A stretch of 64,000 nt of DNA, taken from Nymphaea colorata. Lineage: Eukaryota > Streptophyta > Magnoliopsida > Nymphaeales > Nymphaeaceae. The position numbers and the translations under genes are program-made. Below, in pieces: positions 37,301 to 50,836 of the stretch; position 1 is the stretch's first letter; each line of letters starts with the position of its first letter. Location of the stretch: NCBI RefSeq assembly GCF_008831285.2, contig NC_045143.1, positions 8,751,503-8,815,502 of the forward strand, written 5' to 3'. The notes under the pieces were generated by a model. It did not search any database. It was not told the DNA's origin and saw nothing but the letters and a program-made list of their open reading frames with translations.

Positions 37301-39259
37301 TTCGCTTGATAACTTACTTTTAATATTATTTTCTTGATTATATATATAATTATATATTTTTTATTATAGTTAATTATATTTGAATATTATTTTAAAATTT
37401 TTTAACCACCCAATGCCCAGCCTAATTCAGGGGCTTGGGAGACGCCCAACCTTATTCGGGGGCCTTATCCCATTTTGGGCAACGTTGGGGAGCCTTATCT
37501 CATATGAAAATAACTAAAATTTGTAAAACTGGTGTAGGCAATGGTTCTTACCAGCAGCGGAGCCCAGGGGCCTGGCCCTACCTTAATTTTTTTTTTTAAA
37601 AATATATGTAAATTTTAAAAAATTTCACTTGTATTATATAAAAATTTTGAAAAATGATATTTCGGCTCAGGTCAAAATTTAAAAACTTAATTCAGCCCGC
37701 TCATGAAAAATGTCTACCTTCGCCCCCAATTCGTACCAGCCCATGTAACTCCACTACTAGAACAAAAAAGTGTTCCTATCTTGTACATTCCAATATGAGA
37801 ATATGTGACCAGGAGCCCATTACTGTAGTGGAGTGCTCAATCCTCTGTTGTGCAGGTACTTGTGGACTTGTTTGGGTAATTTCTCACACAGTTCATATAA
37901 ATTGTTTGTTTACATATTAGTGTTCATAGTTATTTGCTCAGCAATTTGTTCATTTCCATATGGGTGCCTTTCAACTATTAAACTTTTGAAGGGTCTGCCC
38001 TCAGCTAGAAACTTCTGGCTCCACAATTGCATTTTACATCCTTACGTTCAAGTCAGAAAAGTATCAGACACCTAATGTGTACGTGAATTTCTAAAAAGCA
38101 TAAGGGCATCTTGGTAAAATATTTTGCAGCAAAATTCAGCAACTTCAGTAATTTTAATTACCGCTGCATGCCAGTGTTTGCTAATCTATTTCTTTCTCTC
38201 AAGTTAATATACCATTATATATATATCCATCTTTTTATATTTAAAAATCTTTTAATATAGATATGTAGATATGTATTTAGTTGCATACACCACGTACATG
38301 TGAATGTTTCAATATTGGGGAGCTTAGTTAAGGGTTAATTATTGCTTATTAATTTCAAAGAAACGTCACAATTCACACTTATTTTGTTATAACTTGAAAT
38401 AGTTAAATTTAAGTTGTTTCACATTTTATAACATGGCATAAATAATAATGTTATTTCACTCCCCTATATTGGGAGTGAGTTTTTAAAATATTATGTTATT
38501 TCACTAATTACGATTGAAGAAGAACATGCCATTCAAGATGTTTAGATACAGATTTATTAAAGAATTTATAAAATGCTAAATGTATATCTCTACCGTTCTC
38601 TAAAGCCCAGGTGTGTGGATGGGCCACCTCTTTAGTTGCAAGTGATACTACAAACACTTCTTTAAATATAAAGAATAGAGATCTCCTAATTTGTCTACCA
38701 GTTTTGAGCGGTCCGGCCATTTTAGCTAGTTTCTTTTAATACTGCACTATACAAATAAGGCTATAGCATTTAAAAATATATGGATTAAAAAGTAACTAAA
38801 AAACCAATATCCACGCTAAATTTTATGACTTGAGAAGCTTAGATTATTCAATTTTGAGTTCTTATGAAATCGAGATGCACACTGGGTTTTAGTGGTTTTT
38901 TTAGACATAGTTTTTGCACATACCAGTTACATCCTTACTTTCGACGACAAAAAGGACAGCTCGTCGTTTCCTGCCATTAGCAAACTGCATTTGCAGCAGA
39001 TGGTTTAAAGGACAAACAGTGTTAAACTTTGCTGTACTTGAATTAGATCAATGGCAACAGAACTTCCATTGACCATTGAGTGTTACAACATCATGAGAAT
39101 GAGAGCCCAAGCCAAAAGGGAAGAGAAGAGGCCACCTCTTCAACATCTTCCGCTATTTCCATTAGCTGGACCATATTTTTACACTGTACAAAAGGGTAGC
39201 CCTTGTACTAAATACCAACTATTTTTTTTTCCTTCAGGAGACTGAATAACCTCACAGGA
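34361..39259. other. Promoter side of the GBP gene and repeat-rich spacer
   Basis: 34,361-34,900 is GC-richer and probably holds the GBP leader and promoter. From 35 to 39.2 kb no gene is recognised. A related pair of repeat copies lies at 35,110-35,340 and 35,740-35,960. A GAGCTCGACTCG-type fragment is at about 36,730. A GC-rich patch with repeated GGGCTTGGG and GCCTTAT words is at about 37,180-37,530. Frames at 38,508-38,720 and 39,051-39,245 are open but match nothing I recognise. Confidence 0.6.
35110..35960. repeat. Two direct copies of a roughly 220-bp dispersed element
   Basis: Copy A (about 35,110-35,340) and copy B (about 35,740-35,960) share the order: GTGTTTG start, ACTTAAAATCC/TTTAAAATCC, TCTCTTTC-like centre, TTTGATAAATCATG/TTTGGTAAACCATG, then AGTAAAAGCATG(A/C)CACAT and GGATTTTAAAT. 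They are diverged, in the same orientation and about 630 bases apart. Confidence 0.7.
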
Positions 39260-42200
39260 TTATCCATTATGCTCGTGTTTCAGGCGGCCTTTAAGAATTC
39301 CTGGAACTGGAGGTGAAGAAGAAAGCCGGCCTGCAGCAGCACCTGGTCTCGAAGGAAGAGGCAATGAATGCTGGTAAGTGACAAGCATGTTGGAGCTTTC
39401 CCCACCATTTGCAGCTGGAGTTTCATGTTCTCCATTGTTTCTATTTGTCCCACAAAGATTCATAGCCTTCATCACATATGCATCATCATGCAATTCAAAT
39501 GGGGTGCTGCAAGCATGACCAAAGTGCTTAGATATACATAGGCATGAGAGTGAAACAAGAATGTAGCTATCAACCAGATGAAACCGCAAGTTACTCATAT
39601 ATATCACACAATGAAATGTGACTTGCCTGTTGAAGTCAAAATGCACCAGCTGCATATCTTCAGATATTTCCACCTCAACAGTCGCATGCGGACGTGTCTT
39701 TGGAAGGTCATGAAGCAAACAAAAAGAGGCATTCAAAATGAATGTAATCCATAATGATCTTATATTCAAGCACCTCGTTCAACAGTGTTATATTTCATTT
39801 TATGTATCATTCAGGGTTTAAATTTGTACTGTTGAACTTCAAGGAAATAAAGAAAAATAAGGCAAGTTTTTCAGATAAAGAACAATAAGTTTCCTCAACT
39901 GCCAAATAAATGATATTGTGCAAGAGAAAATTTTTCATAAATTACATTATAAGAAAGAATTATGTTTTCCCTAAAAAGTTAAACCATGAAGGATAACAAA
40001 ATATAGTACCATAAATAATGAGAGGACAAGTGCAAAGGCATACACACCTGAACTAAGATGAATGGTAAATGCAAATATGAAGTATTATTGTCCGGATCAT
40101 GCGATTGTTCATTCCTCTGTACAAGATTTTGAAGACCAACTATCTACAAGAAATACCATCTTCAACCAGTCAGAACCTACGTTTAAAGGTGCAAAAAAGA
40201 CAGTGGCCCAATGAAGCAACATACAATTGACTAACAAACAACAAGGATTGGGAACCATCCATATCAAGTATGAAACGGCTTCAACTGAAAGTAGGAAAGG
40301 AAGCATGAATGATATGCCATACTTGTTCTTCAAGCTCTTGCAAGTAAGCAGTTTTCTTTTCAATCCTGCTTCTCAAAGCAATGCGTTCTGCCTGTCATAA
40401 TTCAAATAAACAGTGAACCAAATGGTATCTTACCCATAAGAAGTGGTTTCACAGTAATGGAGCTGCCCAAAGTAGCATAAAAAAACATTCAGAAAACAAT
40501 GAACCTTGAGCTCCTCAATATCATTCAAGCTAGTGCGAGGCAATCCTTTCCATTGTATTTCCTTCTTATCTTTTGATATAATATCCATTGCCATGAGAAC
40601 GTTTAATGCATCATAGACCCTTCGACGTATATTTTTCTCATCAAATTGTTGCTGCAACTCACAAAGCTACAAGTGTCAATAAAACTTCACAATTGCAGCA
40701 GGTGAAGGGAACCATGTTTTAGTTGAAATTGACAAACACACCTGGTCAGGAGATGCAATGCTACTAGGATTTGCAAATTCTGCTACAAGTTCATCGGCAA
40801 CCTGAAAATATTCAGATTACTAGACCAGGTTATTGTGAATGGATGAAACAAAAAAACTTATCTGTGGAACATTTTCAAAACCAATATATTTATATTTATA
40901 ACACTTCTCATTTCTTTCTGTCTTTTTTCTCAAGCAAGCCAAGCAAAGTAGTCAGATAAACATATTACCAGCAAAAAGAAGAGAAGATGGGTGACTTTTG
41001 CAATCATTACAATCTTTCAGAAAAGGAAAGTAGTAAAAATATAGCATTGATGTAATTACTGAAGAAAGTGACCACAGAAAAAGGACAAACAAAGAAATAG
41101 TTAACTAGAATACAATAAGCTAAATGCCAATTATGATAACTTGGGTCAATTGCTGGACAAGGTGAGTATGAGTGGTATAGGCACAATAATGACAATCTCT
41201 TTGCTCAGCAGTCTGCTTTTGGTGGGTTCAAGCAGCAGACAAAGATCAATTTGCTCAAATGTTTGTGTTACAACAACAAGGACTTCAACCATCTTATTAG
41301 TCACATAAAAGAAAAGGACCCCACAGGGATAGTGCAATGTGGTCCTTCAAAAGGATGAACAGAATTCTCGAAAGCATTTGATAATAAACTTATCTACGAG
41401 TAAATCATTCTAACACAACTAACAAGCCAATAAACATCAACTGATCATTCTTTCTATAGATTTTTCAATTGCTCCAAGATCAAGCACTTGCCAGCCATTG
41501 TCTGGAGGTGTGTTGGAGAGGGGAAGTTATATTTATAGAAGCTGTATTTTATATGAGGCTTGCAGAAAAGGATTCAAACAATTGCTTAACTGTATGGTGA
41601 AGCATTAGCTTTTATAGGCTGAAGCCTTTGGGGTGGATGGCAAGATGAACATAAGGACGAAACTGGAGATTCTAGATAGATGAGTTCATCAATCCATAAA
41701 GACAGTTACAAATTTCTTTTATTAATAATTCTGTTGTTGCAGGCTCAATGAGTTATCACCTGGTGCAATTGTTGGCATAAGTTTCTGAACTAATAAGAGA
41801 GCTTGTTGACAATTACTCAACAGTTATTTGGCAGCTATCAGTTCCAGAAAATTTTGCACTCCCAGAAGTAGGCCCCTAGCCTTATTCAGCTGTTCATAAT
41901 TCAAAATGAGGAAAACACGCTTGATTCTACTCTTTGCTGACTCCCCAATCCAAACAGGTATGCATCTTTTGGGACCATCCAACCACCCCCCGCCCCCTGT
42001 TCTTATAAACCACAATCCCAAGAGGTGCCTTCTTACGCCCTCATGTATATGTGTAGAATTGCTGGAGCATGGTTATGCACATAGCGAGAAAGAAATCAGA
42101 ATGTCCTTAGGAATACCTTAGGTCTAAATAACACGGACTCTTCAAAAAGGTTGCTGCACCCAGTCGTGTCCAGTGCAGCTTGGGTGTGGCTCAGGTGCGA

Positions 42201-43412
42201 CAACAAATAAATTGCTCTCTTTTCCATTGAACCATTGATAAAATCATAAATTTGTTAATCATTAATTGCTATTTTTATTACTTGTGAACAATTTTATTGC
42301 TATATTGTTTGTAGATGATTTTATATATTCCCTTGCCACACCTGCAACCGTATGAGCAACCCCACCAGCACTCACACCCCACACCTGTGCGACATACCTT
42401 CAGTATTTATGTTATTATGCATCGAATAATCAATATACATCCAGCATAGAATGTCAAAATTCCAACTGATCCACATATAAATAATACCATAAAGACTAAG
42501 TAAAATATCAAAAGAAGAAATTGTACCTCATTGTATGTGGTTCTACCCTTGCTCTCCACCTTTTCACATACTGAGAATTAACACAAACATGTTACCTGAT
42601 AAATTTATGCAGAATTACAAAAAGGGCAAGAAAGGACAACCATAAACAGTTCAAGCACATTACAACATTTTCATGATTTTTTCCTATTAATTGGTCCCAT
42701 TCATACTCCAACATTACTATAATTATGCCTACTTAAAAATATGCCAATTATGCACAATGCAGAAATCCTAGCATGCTTCCACAGCTTTAGTAGTTAACAT
42801 GAATGAGTCAGCAGTTTCAAATACCAAAAAATGGAGGGAAAATCATGCCAAAGAAAAAAAAAAAATCGAACGTCCAATATCTTAAATTCACCTCTCATGC
42901 TGAATTGCCGAAGCCCCCTCCCGCTCTTATCTCCCGTCACAGCCCTGGTCCCCCTCTTTTTCTTCTTCCCACTGCCATCACAAGAACGACGGGAAGTCAC
43001 AAAACCAATACAGCAATTACAGTTATCAATCACGGAGGCAAGCAATTCAAGCCTCGCAAACCCAACTACTCCCCCCTCTGGCACTCTAACCCCCCAAAAC
43101 TCCACAAATTACACATCAAGGGAGACCGCCGCAGAGACTGTCCGCATACCCGACATTGGATGGGAACGCCTCGTCATCGCCATGGATATCAAGATGGTTC
43201 AACCGAGCGAAGGCTCCTTCGTCGGCAGCAGGTGTCATGGCGACGGCCGGCTCGCTACGGCTAGTCGGCGACCCGCCGGCGCTGCCACTGGTGGAGAGGG
43301 ACACGGACTGACCCTGCCCGGTCCACGACCGCGCCACCCTTTGGAAATTGGCGTTGCTCTCGCCGCCATCGCCCTCGTTCAGGGACTGATCCCCGTTCCC
43401 GCCGTTCGCCAT
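39260..43412 (-). CDS. DPB: DP-type dimerisation partner of E2F
   Basis: DP proteins pair with E2F factors to bind promoters of S-phase genes and so control the plant cell cycle in the nucleus. Nine minus-strand exons, 43412-43150, 42971-42892, 42570-42527, 40801-40742, 40666-40505, 40391-40323, 40143-40048, 39697-39627 and 39506-39260, give 363 aa with closed phases. The winged-helix DNA-binding domain spans about residues 93-196, with [30 protein letters not shown] and [21 protein letters not shown] dimerisation coiled coil follows (about 200-240, [20 protein letters not shown]), then the conserved [20 protein letters not shown] block. The tail [13 protein letters not shown] resembles the DPB branch more than DPA; the symbol rests on that resemblance. 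The start MANGGNGDQ was chosen because upstream in-frame sequence is leader-like. Intron 8 uses a GC donor. Confidence 0.92.
39507..39626 (-). other. GC-AG intron in the DP gene
   Basis: Exon 8 ends AACAG and the intron begins GCAAGT (39,626), the strong consensus for the minority GC-AG class. The acceptor is TTGCAG ending at 39,507. Joining gives [13 protein letters not shown], the conserved family sequence. Reading through instead gives an altered but open frame. Confidence 0.85.
40802..42526 (-). other. 1.7-kb intron 3 of the DP gene
   Basis: Splits the DNA-binding domain between RTTYNE and VADELV. It contains AT-rich sequence with no recognised gene. The short open frames at 41.1-41.3 and 41.8-42.1 kb have no family resemblance. 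Confidence 0.75.
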
Positions 43413-46400
43413 GACTGCAAAGCTCAAAAGGATCCAAATCCCAACCCTAGCCCTAATTAGGGTTTCGAAGATCGAATTTCCGCGCCAAGATGAACGTGAA
43501 AAGAAGCACAGAGAGAGAAAAGAGGTATAAGAAGAGAGATGATAGGAAAAAAGGAAGTGAGAGAAGAAAGGAGGAGATTTGCAGCGAAGAGAAAGAGCAC
43601 GCTCTGTCTTCGTCTTCTCCCCTTTTCCTCCTCTCTCACTCTCTCTCCTTTGAACGGTGAAAGCAGGCGAGGAATTCGCGTGGGAGGATGGTGGGATCAT
43701 GCTGAATTACAGAACTGGCCTTCGAAAATTTCATACTTCTCTCATCACCACTAAACGACGCAACGTTCTCAACGGCTCGTCCCGGTTGGTTGGGGAAGAC
43801 CGAAAAGAGAGCGACTGCAGCGACCTGGCTTAGTCAGGTGAGCTTCGTGTATGCACGTCTAAGCGGATGGCTGTAAGTGTTTGATTATAAAAATGCATGA
43901 ATCAATAACTTAAAAGCATAATGTGATTATAAAAATTGTTTTAAAATCTAACAATTATTTATTATAAAAATGCATGAATCAATAACTTAAAAGCATAATG
44001 TGATTATAAAAGTTGTTTTAAAATCTAACAATTAAACGCTGTAATTTTTTTCATTCTTGAAACACATGTTATAAGTGTTTTAAGAACGTAATGTTCTTTT
44101 TATTAAATATCACTTTAAATTCATGAGAGAGATATCACGAATGAGCAGAAGTCCCTCTCCTTTCTTCTGTTCCTGAATGTAGGATTTTTGAATTCCACTG
44201 CAACCCTATGGGGGGATCACCCTGATATCTTATTAACAAAGTGATATGAGATGAGAGAATTGAATTGATGACGAGGTTTTTACTGGCGGCAAGGCAACTC
44301 ACATTCAAGGGGCTCAAGGTTAATATCTCACAGTCGTTGTCTTGATTCAGTATAGTTTCACCTATGCTTCAAAACAAACTAGTATCTTGAAATCATAAGG
44401 GTATGGCCTGGAGATTTTAAGGCTAAAGTGGTTTTTCTTAAGTAAACATTAAGATAAAAAATTAGAGTCCAATAAAACTTGATGGTATCAATGCGTAAGA
44501 TCATTATATCTCTCACATAATATCACAAAACTCGACCACTCAAATTTCCACCAAAAGTTAACCGATGGTGAGTTCTTCAACCGAACAAATGGGAGATAGT
44601 GAGAGATAGCACTACGAGGAAAATGGAACTGAGGATGTCAAAAAGTAATTGGTTGCTGCCTTGATGGCAGCAGCTCTAGATGAAGACAATGAATTGCTAA
44701 TCTTGAATTTCTCCTTTGCCTCACTTATAATGAATCACCAGTGTGTTTTTGATATAGCATCATTTTCTAGGGTATGTTTTTGCAGTATTTTCACTCGCTT
44801 CCAAAATTTGGTGTACTTTTTTCATCTAAAATGAGAGAGAACGGTGAAATTCTGTGGTGCCATCTGGGCTCACTTAAACAGTATTATACAGGAAAGGACA
44901 ATCTTCATCGTACTTAACCGAGTTGAAGAATGTCCCATCCATCAAAAGACACCCAAAGGAAAGATGTTCATATTCAACATGGATCTCTTGATATAAACTG
45001 GTAAAGATCGATTTAGCCTCATTCTTGCTACTAAATTTAAAAGAAAAAAAAAGGGCAACATCACTTGTATGCACGGATTCCTACGCATCTATTTTGCTCC
45101 TTGTCAATCTCCATATAGTAGGAAAGACCTGTATACACATATTCTTATGTGTATATGTACATACATATGCAAAACATATTCTAAGAAACTCGTCAACAGA
45201 CAGAAACAAGCCTAATTTTTCCTTCACGGATTATCCCAAGAATTTTACAAATCAATGAGAAAAAAAGAGATTACAAGTTAAACAATTAATGCATACATAT
45301 TGTTACAAGGAAAGGCCTCCAATAGAACTGAATAGCTCTATAATCTGCAACATTTTTTATTACTCTACGAACATAGTTACATATGAAAATCGCCTAATCT
45401 CTACATGCATATGTTTGTTTTTATGCTCCTGCTATTTGTTATGATGCTAAGCAGACAACAGATAATATATGTCTACGACAGATAACACATGTTGTTGCTG
45501 TTAGAAAGCACTGGACTTGCGCCCATGGCTCTACGGCAGGAAGGATCTGCACCACTGCTTAAGAGTGCCTCTCCACTACTTGAGATGACAACATATTGAG
45601 GAGACTATTAACCGGCCAATGTAGGCAATGGTAGCTAACTGCAAGTTCAAAAAGGGAATGAAAATTTCAGTTGGGTGATAAGTGGTATAGAAGAGGCAAA
45701 CCAGATGGTGCACACAACAGGGCTAGGTCACATTGATGCCCACTAGTCCTTTTATACATGCATTTTGTTGCTCTGTGTGTGTGTGTATATATATATATAT
45801 GATTCATGTGCTTGCATTTATAACAAATATAACACATACATATGTATGTCCTACTGTTGTGAGCTTGTTGCTACTGCATAGCAAGACCGGAAGAAAGAAA
45901 ATAGGCAAACTCAAATCTTCGACCACCATTTCCACAAAAATGGTTTTAGGAGGAAGGCAACTAATGTAGATTTATATACTTGAAAATATGGTAATACCGT
46001 ATTTTTCCATGAGACCCAACACCATCTGTGACTTGCAATCATAGACGTTTGTCATTCTAAAAAATGAGTGTTACTGTACCTTAGAATTCTTATAGTATAT
46101 GTCTTTGGGCATGATAGCAACATTCATACATTTTCTGAAGAAATAAATTATAGATTTTCTTGAGAAATTTTCACAAACATTTGATATGCAACATATTACG
46201 TACTTAGCAAATAAAAAGAACGAAAGAACGAAAGAACTCAAATCGATTGAAATTACACTCATTCCCACCGTTCATAACCATTTAGCTGAACCCGCTGAAT
46301 AAGTGTCTTGTTGCATTACTCCCATTCTTCCCTACCTTGTCCTCGTTGTTGCCCGCGAGCCTCTTGTTTCATTCATTCTCCATCGTCTGTCAAAATCTGA

Positions 46401-47974
46401 GAAACGGAATAGAAACAGAAATATGGTCCAGGCACAACGCACAAAGAGAGAGAGAGAGCGAGCGAGTGAGTGAGATTTACATGTTTGTAAGTAAGTTAAT
46501 CAGAAATGATAACGACGTTGTCTTCTTTTGTTCTTCACTCGAGCTTCAAGGAAAGACGGTTGTTACCTGTAAATACATGTTGAAAGATCAGAGAAATTTG
46601 CTCTAATTTTGCAGAAACCGACATAGCTCTGACGGAGGGGCTTTCGAGTAAGTTATGGTTCACAGATTCACATAGTTGTTATTCAGAATATTTTTCTGAC
46701 TACCAATTAACTCTGCCGTTTGAACATCATGATGTCCACAGGCAACAACTTTTTCTCATCATAAACGGGTCAGATTGGTTAAATGTAGAGTGTTTAATGG
46801 CCGGGTCTTGATGGAATAAAATAGGGTTGCAAACGGGTCGGGATTTCGAACAGCTATTTATAAATGCATTAGAAGTAGATCCCAAAATGGATTCAGTACC
46901 ATGTATATGAAGTGATAAATTTTCATACGACAACTAAGCTCATAATTTGGGGACCGTAGATGAAAGATGGTGATCGAGGCTTTTTTAACAATCTTGATCT
47001 TGATTCGGTTCGGTCCGGGTCGTGTTCCAAAAGCAGGCCAGCGGTAGACCTAAAGAGGTGGGTCGCTGGGTCCAGTGCCGAAATAACAGGCCGGGCGGAA
47101 GGGGGAAGCCAGCTGAGAAAGGAAGCCAAGTGGAAGGAAGAGGTCCACCTGCATTTCCAGCTGAAAAAGCAAGCAAACAGGAAGAAAGGGAACTTCTTTC
47201 TTTGTCGTTTCTTTTTTTTATTTTGTTTCTTCATCTTCATCTTTTCGGCTTTATTTATTTATAATTTTTCTTTTACCTTTTTTAGTTTATATTTCGCCTA
47301 CTTTCCTTGCCTCTTTGTCTGTTCTTTTTCTTTCTTAGTTTTTCTTGTTATGACTTCCAACACCCGCGCGCTCAGAGTTGATTTTATTTTTATGTTATTT
47401 GGCCATGCTCATGTTTGAGCATGTAATTGTTCTTAACATGCACTTGTACTCTTCGGTTACGGTTCTAAGTTTTTTAGACGTTCAGACTAATTCACCACAA
47501 TCAATACTTGAAATGAATTACATTGTACGTTTGGGCGATTTTTTAAGTTTGGTGTTTGGTATTAATTCATAAAATATGCACCTACGTGTTTCTATTAAGT
47601 TTGTTAGATTATTTATTGTGGAATTAATTTATGTCTAAAAGACTTTTTTATGCCACTTCGGATCAGAAGGCTGAAAATGACATTATGATGAAGAGATATT
47701 TCACATGTTATAGGGAAGTACCACATGCAGCAGAATTTATATTGCTATATACCTAAAAATATTTCTGATTTCCTAAACAAGCCCATGATGATCACGATCG
47801 AGAAGAACATAAAAGGATTGATCTCCGGGGCCCACACCAGTTCCTCTTCAAACTCCAGTCCCTTGTCTCGATCTCTAGCACCGGGAAAAACGAGAGGGGC
47901 AAACAAGGGAACCACAACCTATCGATCGGTCACAATATTAAAGAGCCAATGCTGTATTCAGGGGAAAAAGAATA
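43413..47974. other. DP promoter side and repeat-bearing spacer
   Basis: 43,413-43,700 is purine-rich on the plus strand (CT-rich in gene sense) and is probably the DP 5' leader. A 77-bp tandem duplication lies at 43,884-44,034. A minus-strand stretch at 44,874-45,074 reads FTSLYQEIHVEYEHLSFG and could be a gene scrap, but no family is recognised. A (GT)n(AT)n tract is at about 45,774-45,800. The frames around 46.9-47.4 kb have T-rich, low-complexity composition and are not credible. Confidence 0.6.
43884..44034. repeat. 77-bp tandem duplication
   Basis: Units at 43,884-43,960 and 43,961-44,034 both contain ATTATAAAAATGCATGAATC and ATCTAACAATTA. They are nearly identical. Confidence 0.92.
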
Positions 47975-50150
47975 TCACTGAAGACGGGTAGCAGAGACCC
48001 TCTCCTCGTCCGTGAGAGCATGACGAAAGTGGCAGCGATGGCCGTATGGACAGGTCTCTCCGGCAACCACCATCTTGCAGAGCTCTGTTTTGTAGCGAGG
48101 GTGGCGGATGACAGGTCGAAGTTCCTCGATGCCGTGAGCGAACTGGCAGTGGTCGTTGTAGGGGCATTCCCCGCTCTGCTGCCACTTGTTGCATAACTCG
48201 GTCTTGAATGTCCCCTGCTTGAATGCCTCCACCTCCACTTCAGACGCCTCCTCCTTCCCGCTCGAAACGCGAACCCTCTGCTTCATTATTGACGCCAAGC
48301 GCACACAGCCAAACACAAATCTTACATGTTAATAGCCAAGTCAAATTGAGGTGCACCATTAAATGAAACTAAAAGCCAGCTTAACCAAATATTTGTATGC
48401 GTGCAGATGTCTTCAGTTACTGAATACGCGGAAATTCCTAGTGCGATCAGGAACTTACTAACACTGTGAGCCTGCCACCCACGGCAGGACCTAAAGACCA
48501 AACTGCCATATTCAGCCATGAGGGATCAAAGGGAGAAGAGAAGTGTTGACAGTACACCCATCTGAGCTATGGGAACAGTTGTTCATGGTCTAGAGCACCC
48601 AATATAAGGATGATCTTCAATCATTTTCAGTTTTACGACGATTCTCTTGAGTTAAAATTTTCCATGCCATCCGCCATTTCACATGATCGATGGTCGATGG
48701 TGCTAGCGATTTGACCATATATGCCTCCCCGATCTTGCTTGATAAAGGTGTTATGTTAAAGAGACCGGGAACATGTCAAGAACCAAATCAAGTGCATTGT
48801 GGGACTCACGGTTTGAGTGACAGGTGCTTTACTGTAGGAGGGCAATGTCGCATACTTAGTGCAACGTGATCGCACCTAATCCGCCCCCACATTAGGTGAA
48901 GGCTCACCCGCTATATCATCCTCATTTCCCCCTTCATTCTCAAACTCATGATTGACCGCTGATGTGGATCAATATAGACCTGACGGAGGCCATCACTCAG
49001 TTTAATAAGCATAATATCAAAACATTCAAAAGAAAACATGCACATATGACCCCTCAACATCCAACAAATGGATGGCGGTAGTAACCGTTTGCATTGAAAA
49101 TTTTATTTTTTTGGTCAAAAAATACGTTTCAGGTTTTGATTCAGGTAATGGGGACCCCGTTTAAGAAAATATGATACGAAGTTTCATACAGAAAGACCCG
49201 TTCCAAACCTACATGTGTGGTCTGCTCCCATTATTATGTAGACATGCCATTCTTTTGTCTGACATAACGAGCCAGATCAGATACGAAGGGTCCGGGGTTT
49301 AATTAGGTAACGAGGTTGGCGCTTGGATGCTCATCCGGTGGCAGCTAAAGGGGCATTAGTATAAAGTTTTCAACCTAAGGAAGCCATCACCCTTCCCTCC
49401 CCTCGCAGTAAAGCTCACCAAATAACCAACCGGTCCAAATCAATCGCCATCATCATGATTCTGGATGGTAGAAGATGATCGCCACAGCAAACACAACAAA
49501 ACAAAACGTGAGGGGAAAGTAAAGCTTACCATCCCAGAAACCGGACTGGAGAGTCGGACTCGGCTCGGGTGATTTGAGATTCTCCCGCTCCTGCCTGGCT
49601 GGCTCATTTTCAGGAACCCTGCCGATCGAATAGCTATGCTTTTCGGAAGTGCGATACGACCGGTGCCGCTCGTCCCCGTCGACTCCGCCGCCGCTACCAT
49701 GCGCGCATTATCGATGGGGGGAGGTTCCTCGAAGCTCAGCACGCTCGTTGGACTGCTGTCCGTCAATCCAGCAGGAAGCCCTCCTCCCAGGGTGTCATCT
49801 TCAATGTTGAGCCGCTGGAATTCAGCGAGAAAAGGAACAGAAGAGGAGGCAGGATAAGCGAGGTATCCTTGACTCCAGAACGAGCTGTTGAACATGCTGA
49901 GCTTCCGCGTGAGATCCGCGTTTGCCTCCCGAAGCATTTCGTTTTCTTCTCGTAGAGCAGCAACCTCCATGGCTGCCTCCCGCAGGCGCCAATGGTACCT
50001 CTCAGCCATCTCCTTATAGTTGAAAGTTAAGCAAGTCAAGGTGCTGATATCCTCTTGCCGTGGAGAAGTAGGCTCCGGGGCGATGGTAATGGCGGTGCTG
50101 TACCCTGAGGTACGGGCGGCACCGCTGCTTGAGCTGTTTGTTGGCTCCAT
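47975..50150 (-). CDS. Tandem CCCH zinc-finger protein (AtC3H14/C3H15 type)
   Basis: Tandem CCCH proteins of this type bind AU-rich mRNA and also act in transcription. Their Arabidopsis relatives AtC3H14/15 influence cell elongation, secondary wall and anther development. Two coding exons, 50150-49530 and 48277-47975, give 307 aa. Residues 45-87 form a coiled coil ([20 protein letters not shown]). A conserved [16 protein letters not shown] segment follows at about 178. The zinc fingers are C-X8-C-X5-C-X3-H at 236-255 and again at 274-293, each preceded by KTELC, separated by [14 protein letters not shown]. The first ATG after the upstream acceptor (ATTGCAG, exon start 50,174) encodes [11 protein letters not shown] three-nucleotide acceptor shift (CAG) at exon 2 could add one glutamine. 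A 5' leader exon probably lies upstream. Confidence 0.9.
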
Positions 50151-50836
50151 CCGTTGTCGTTTCCTCAACAAAACCTGCAATGCATTGGCCGGTCATATAT
50201 GTTCGTCGTTCGAATATTATATTCATTAGAGAAGATCAGGCGTATTAACTCATCTGAATCCAAAAACGAACGAGAAAGGTTGAGATGTAAGTAAACAAGA
50301 GAAACCTCAAGGAAGGAAGCATATGTAACAAGAAAACAACGAATAACTAACGAGAAATTTCAGCCAAAGGGGGAAAAGTAAAACTCAGAATAGGAACGAA
50401 CAAAGGACCGACAATTTCCTCAAGAAACGGAGGTCGAATCGCATGAACAAAGGGAAATGCGCTAGAAAGTCGATACCTGAACCAGAAATCCTTCAAATAC
50501 CCAGGCTCAGAGCGTCGATTAAAACCCAAAACATGATTCGTTGTCACCCTTCTCGAAAGAAAGCCATAAGTAAGAGGAAAAACCACAGACGAAAAGGAAG
50601 ATTTCAGCGCTTCAACAACGACGCTCGTAGAAGAATCCAAAAACTTCAACGAATTTTAGAATTAAAATACCGAACACAAAAAACCTTCCAAACTTCGCCC
50701 CTCTTCCCGTTCAGTAACAGCAGTTCTTAAAACACACAGCAAGCAATCGAATAAAAGCAGCAGCTCACGGAGCAAAGTAAAACAACGAGAGAGAGAGAGA
50801 AAGAGAGAAATGAGAAAAAGAGATAACGATTCGCAC

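Noticed and set aside
42794-43460. Plus-strand frames of 153 and 209 codons
   Set aside because: They lie antisense to exons 1 and 2 of the DP gene, which has clear conservation and splice sites.
43413-43700. N-terminal extension of the DP protein by about 96 residues
   Set aside because: The text is purine/pyrimidine-biased and leader-like; family members start near the MANGGNG position, and a start codon is present there.
46923-47418. Overlapping frames of 105 and 152 codons on opposite strands
   Set aside because: They are made of T-rich or A-rich low-complexity sequence (runs of F/L or K), with no splice context or family resemblance.
50148-50180. Upstream start for the CCCH protein across the acceptor
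   Set aside because: The extra codons cross a good TTGCAG acceptor and include no ATG; the first real ATG is at 50,150.
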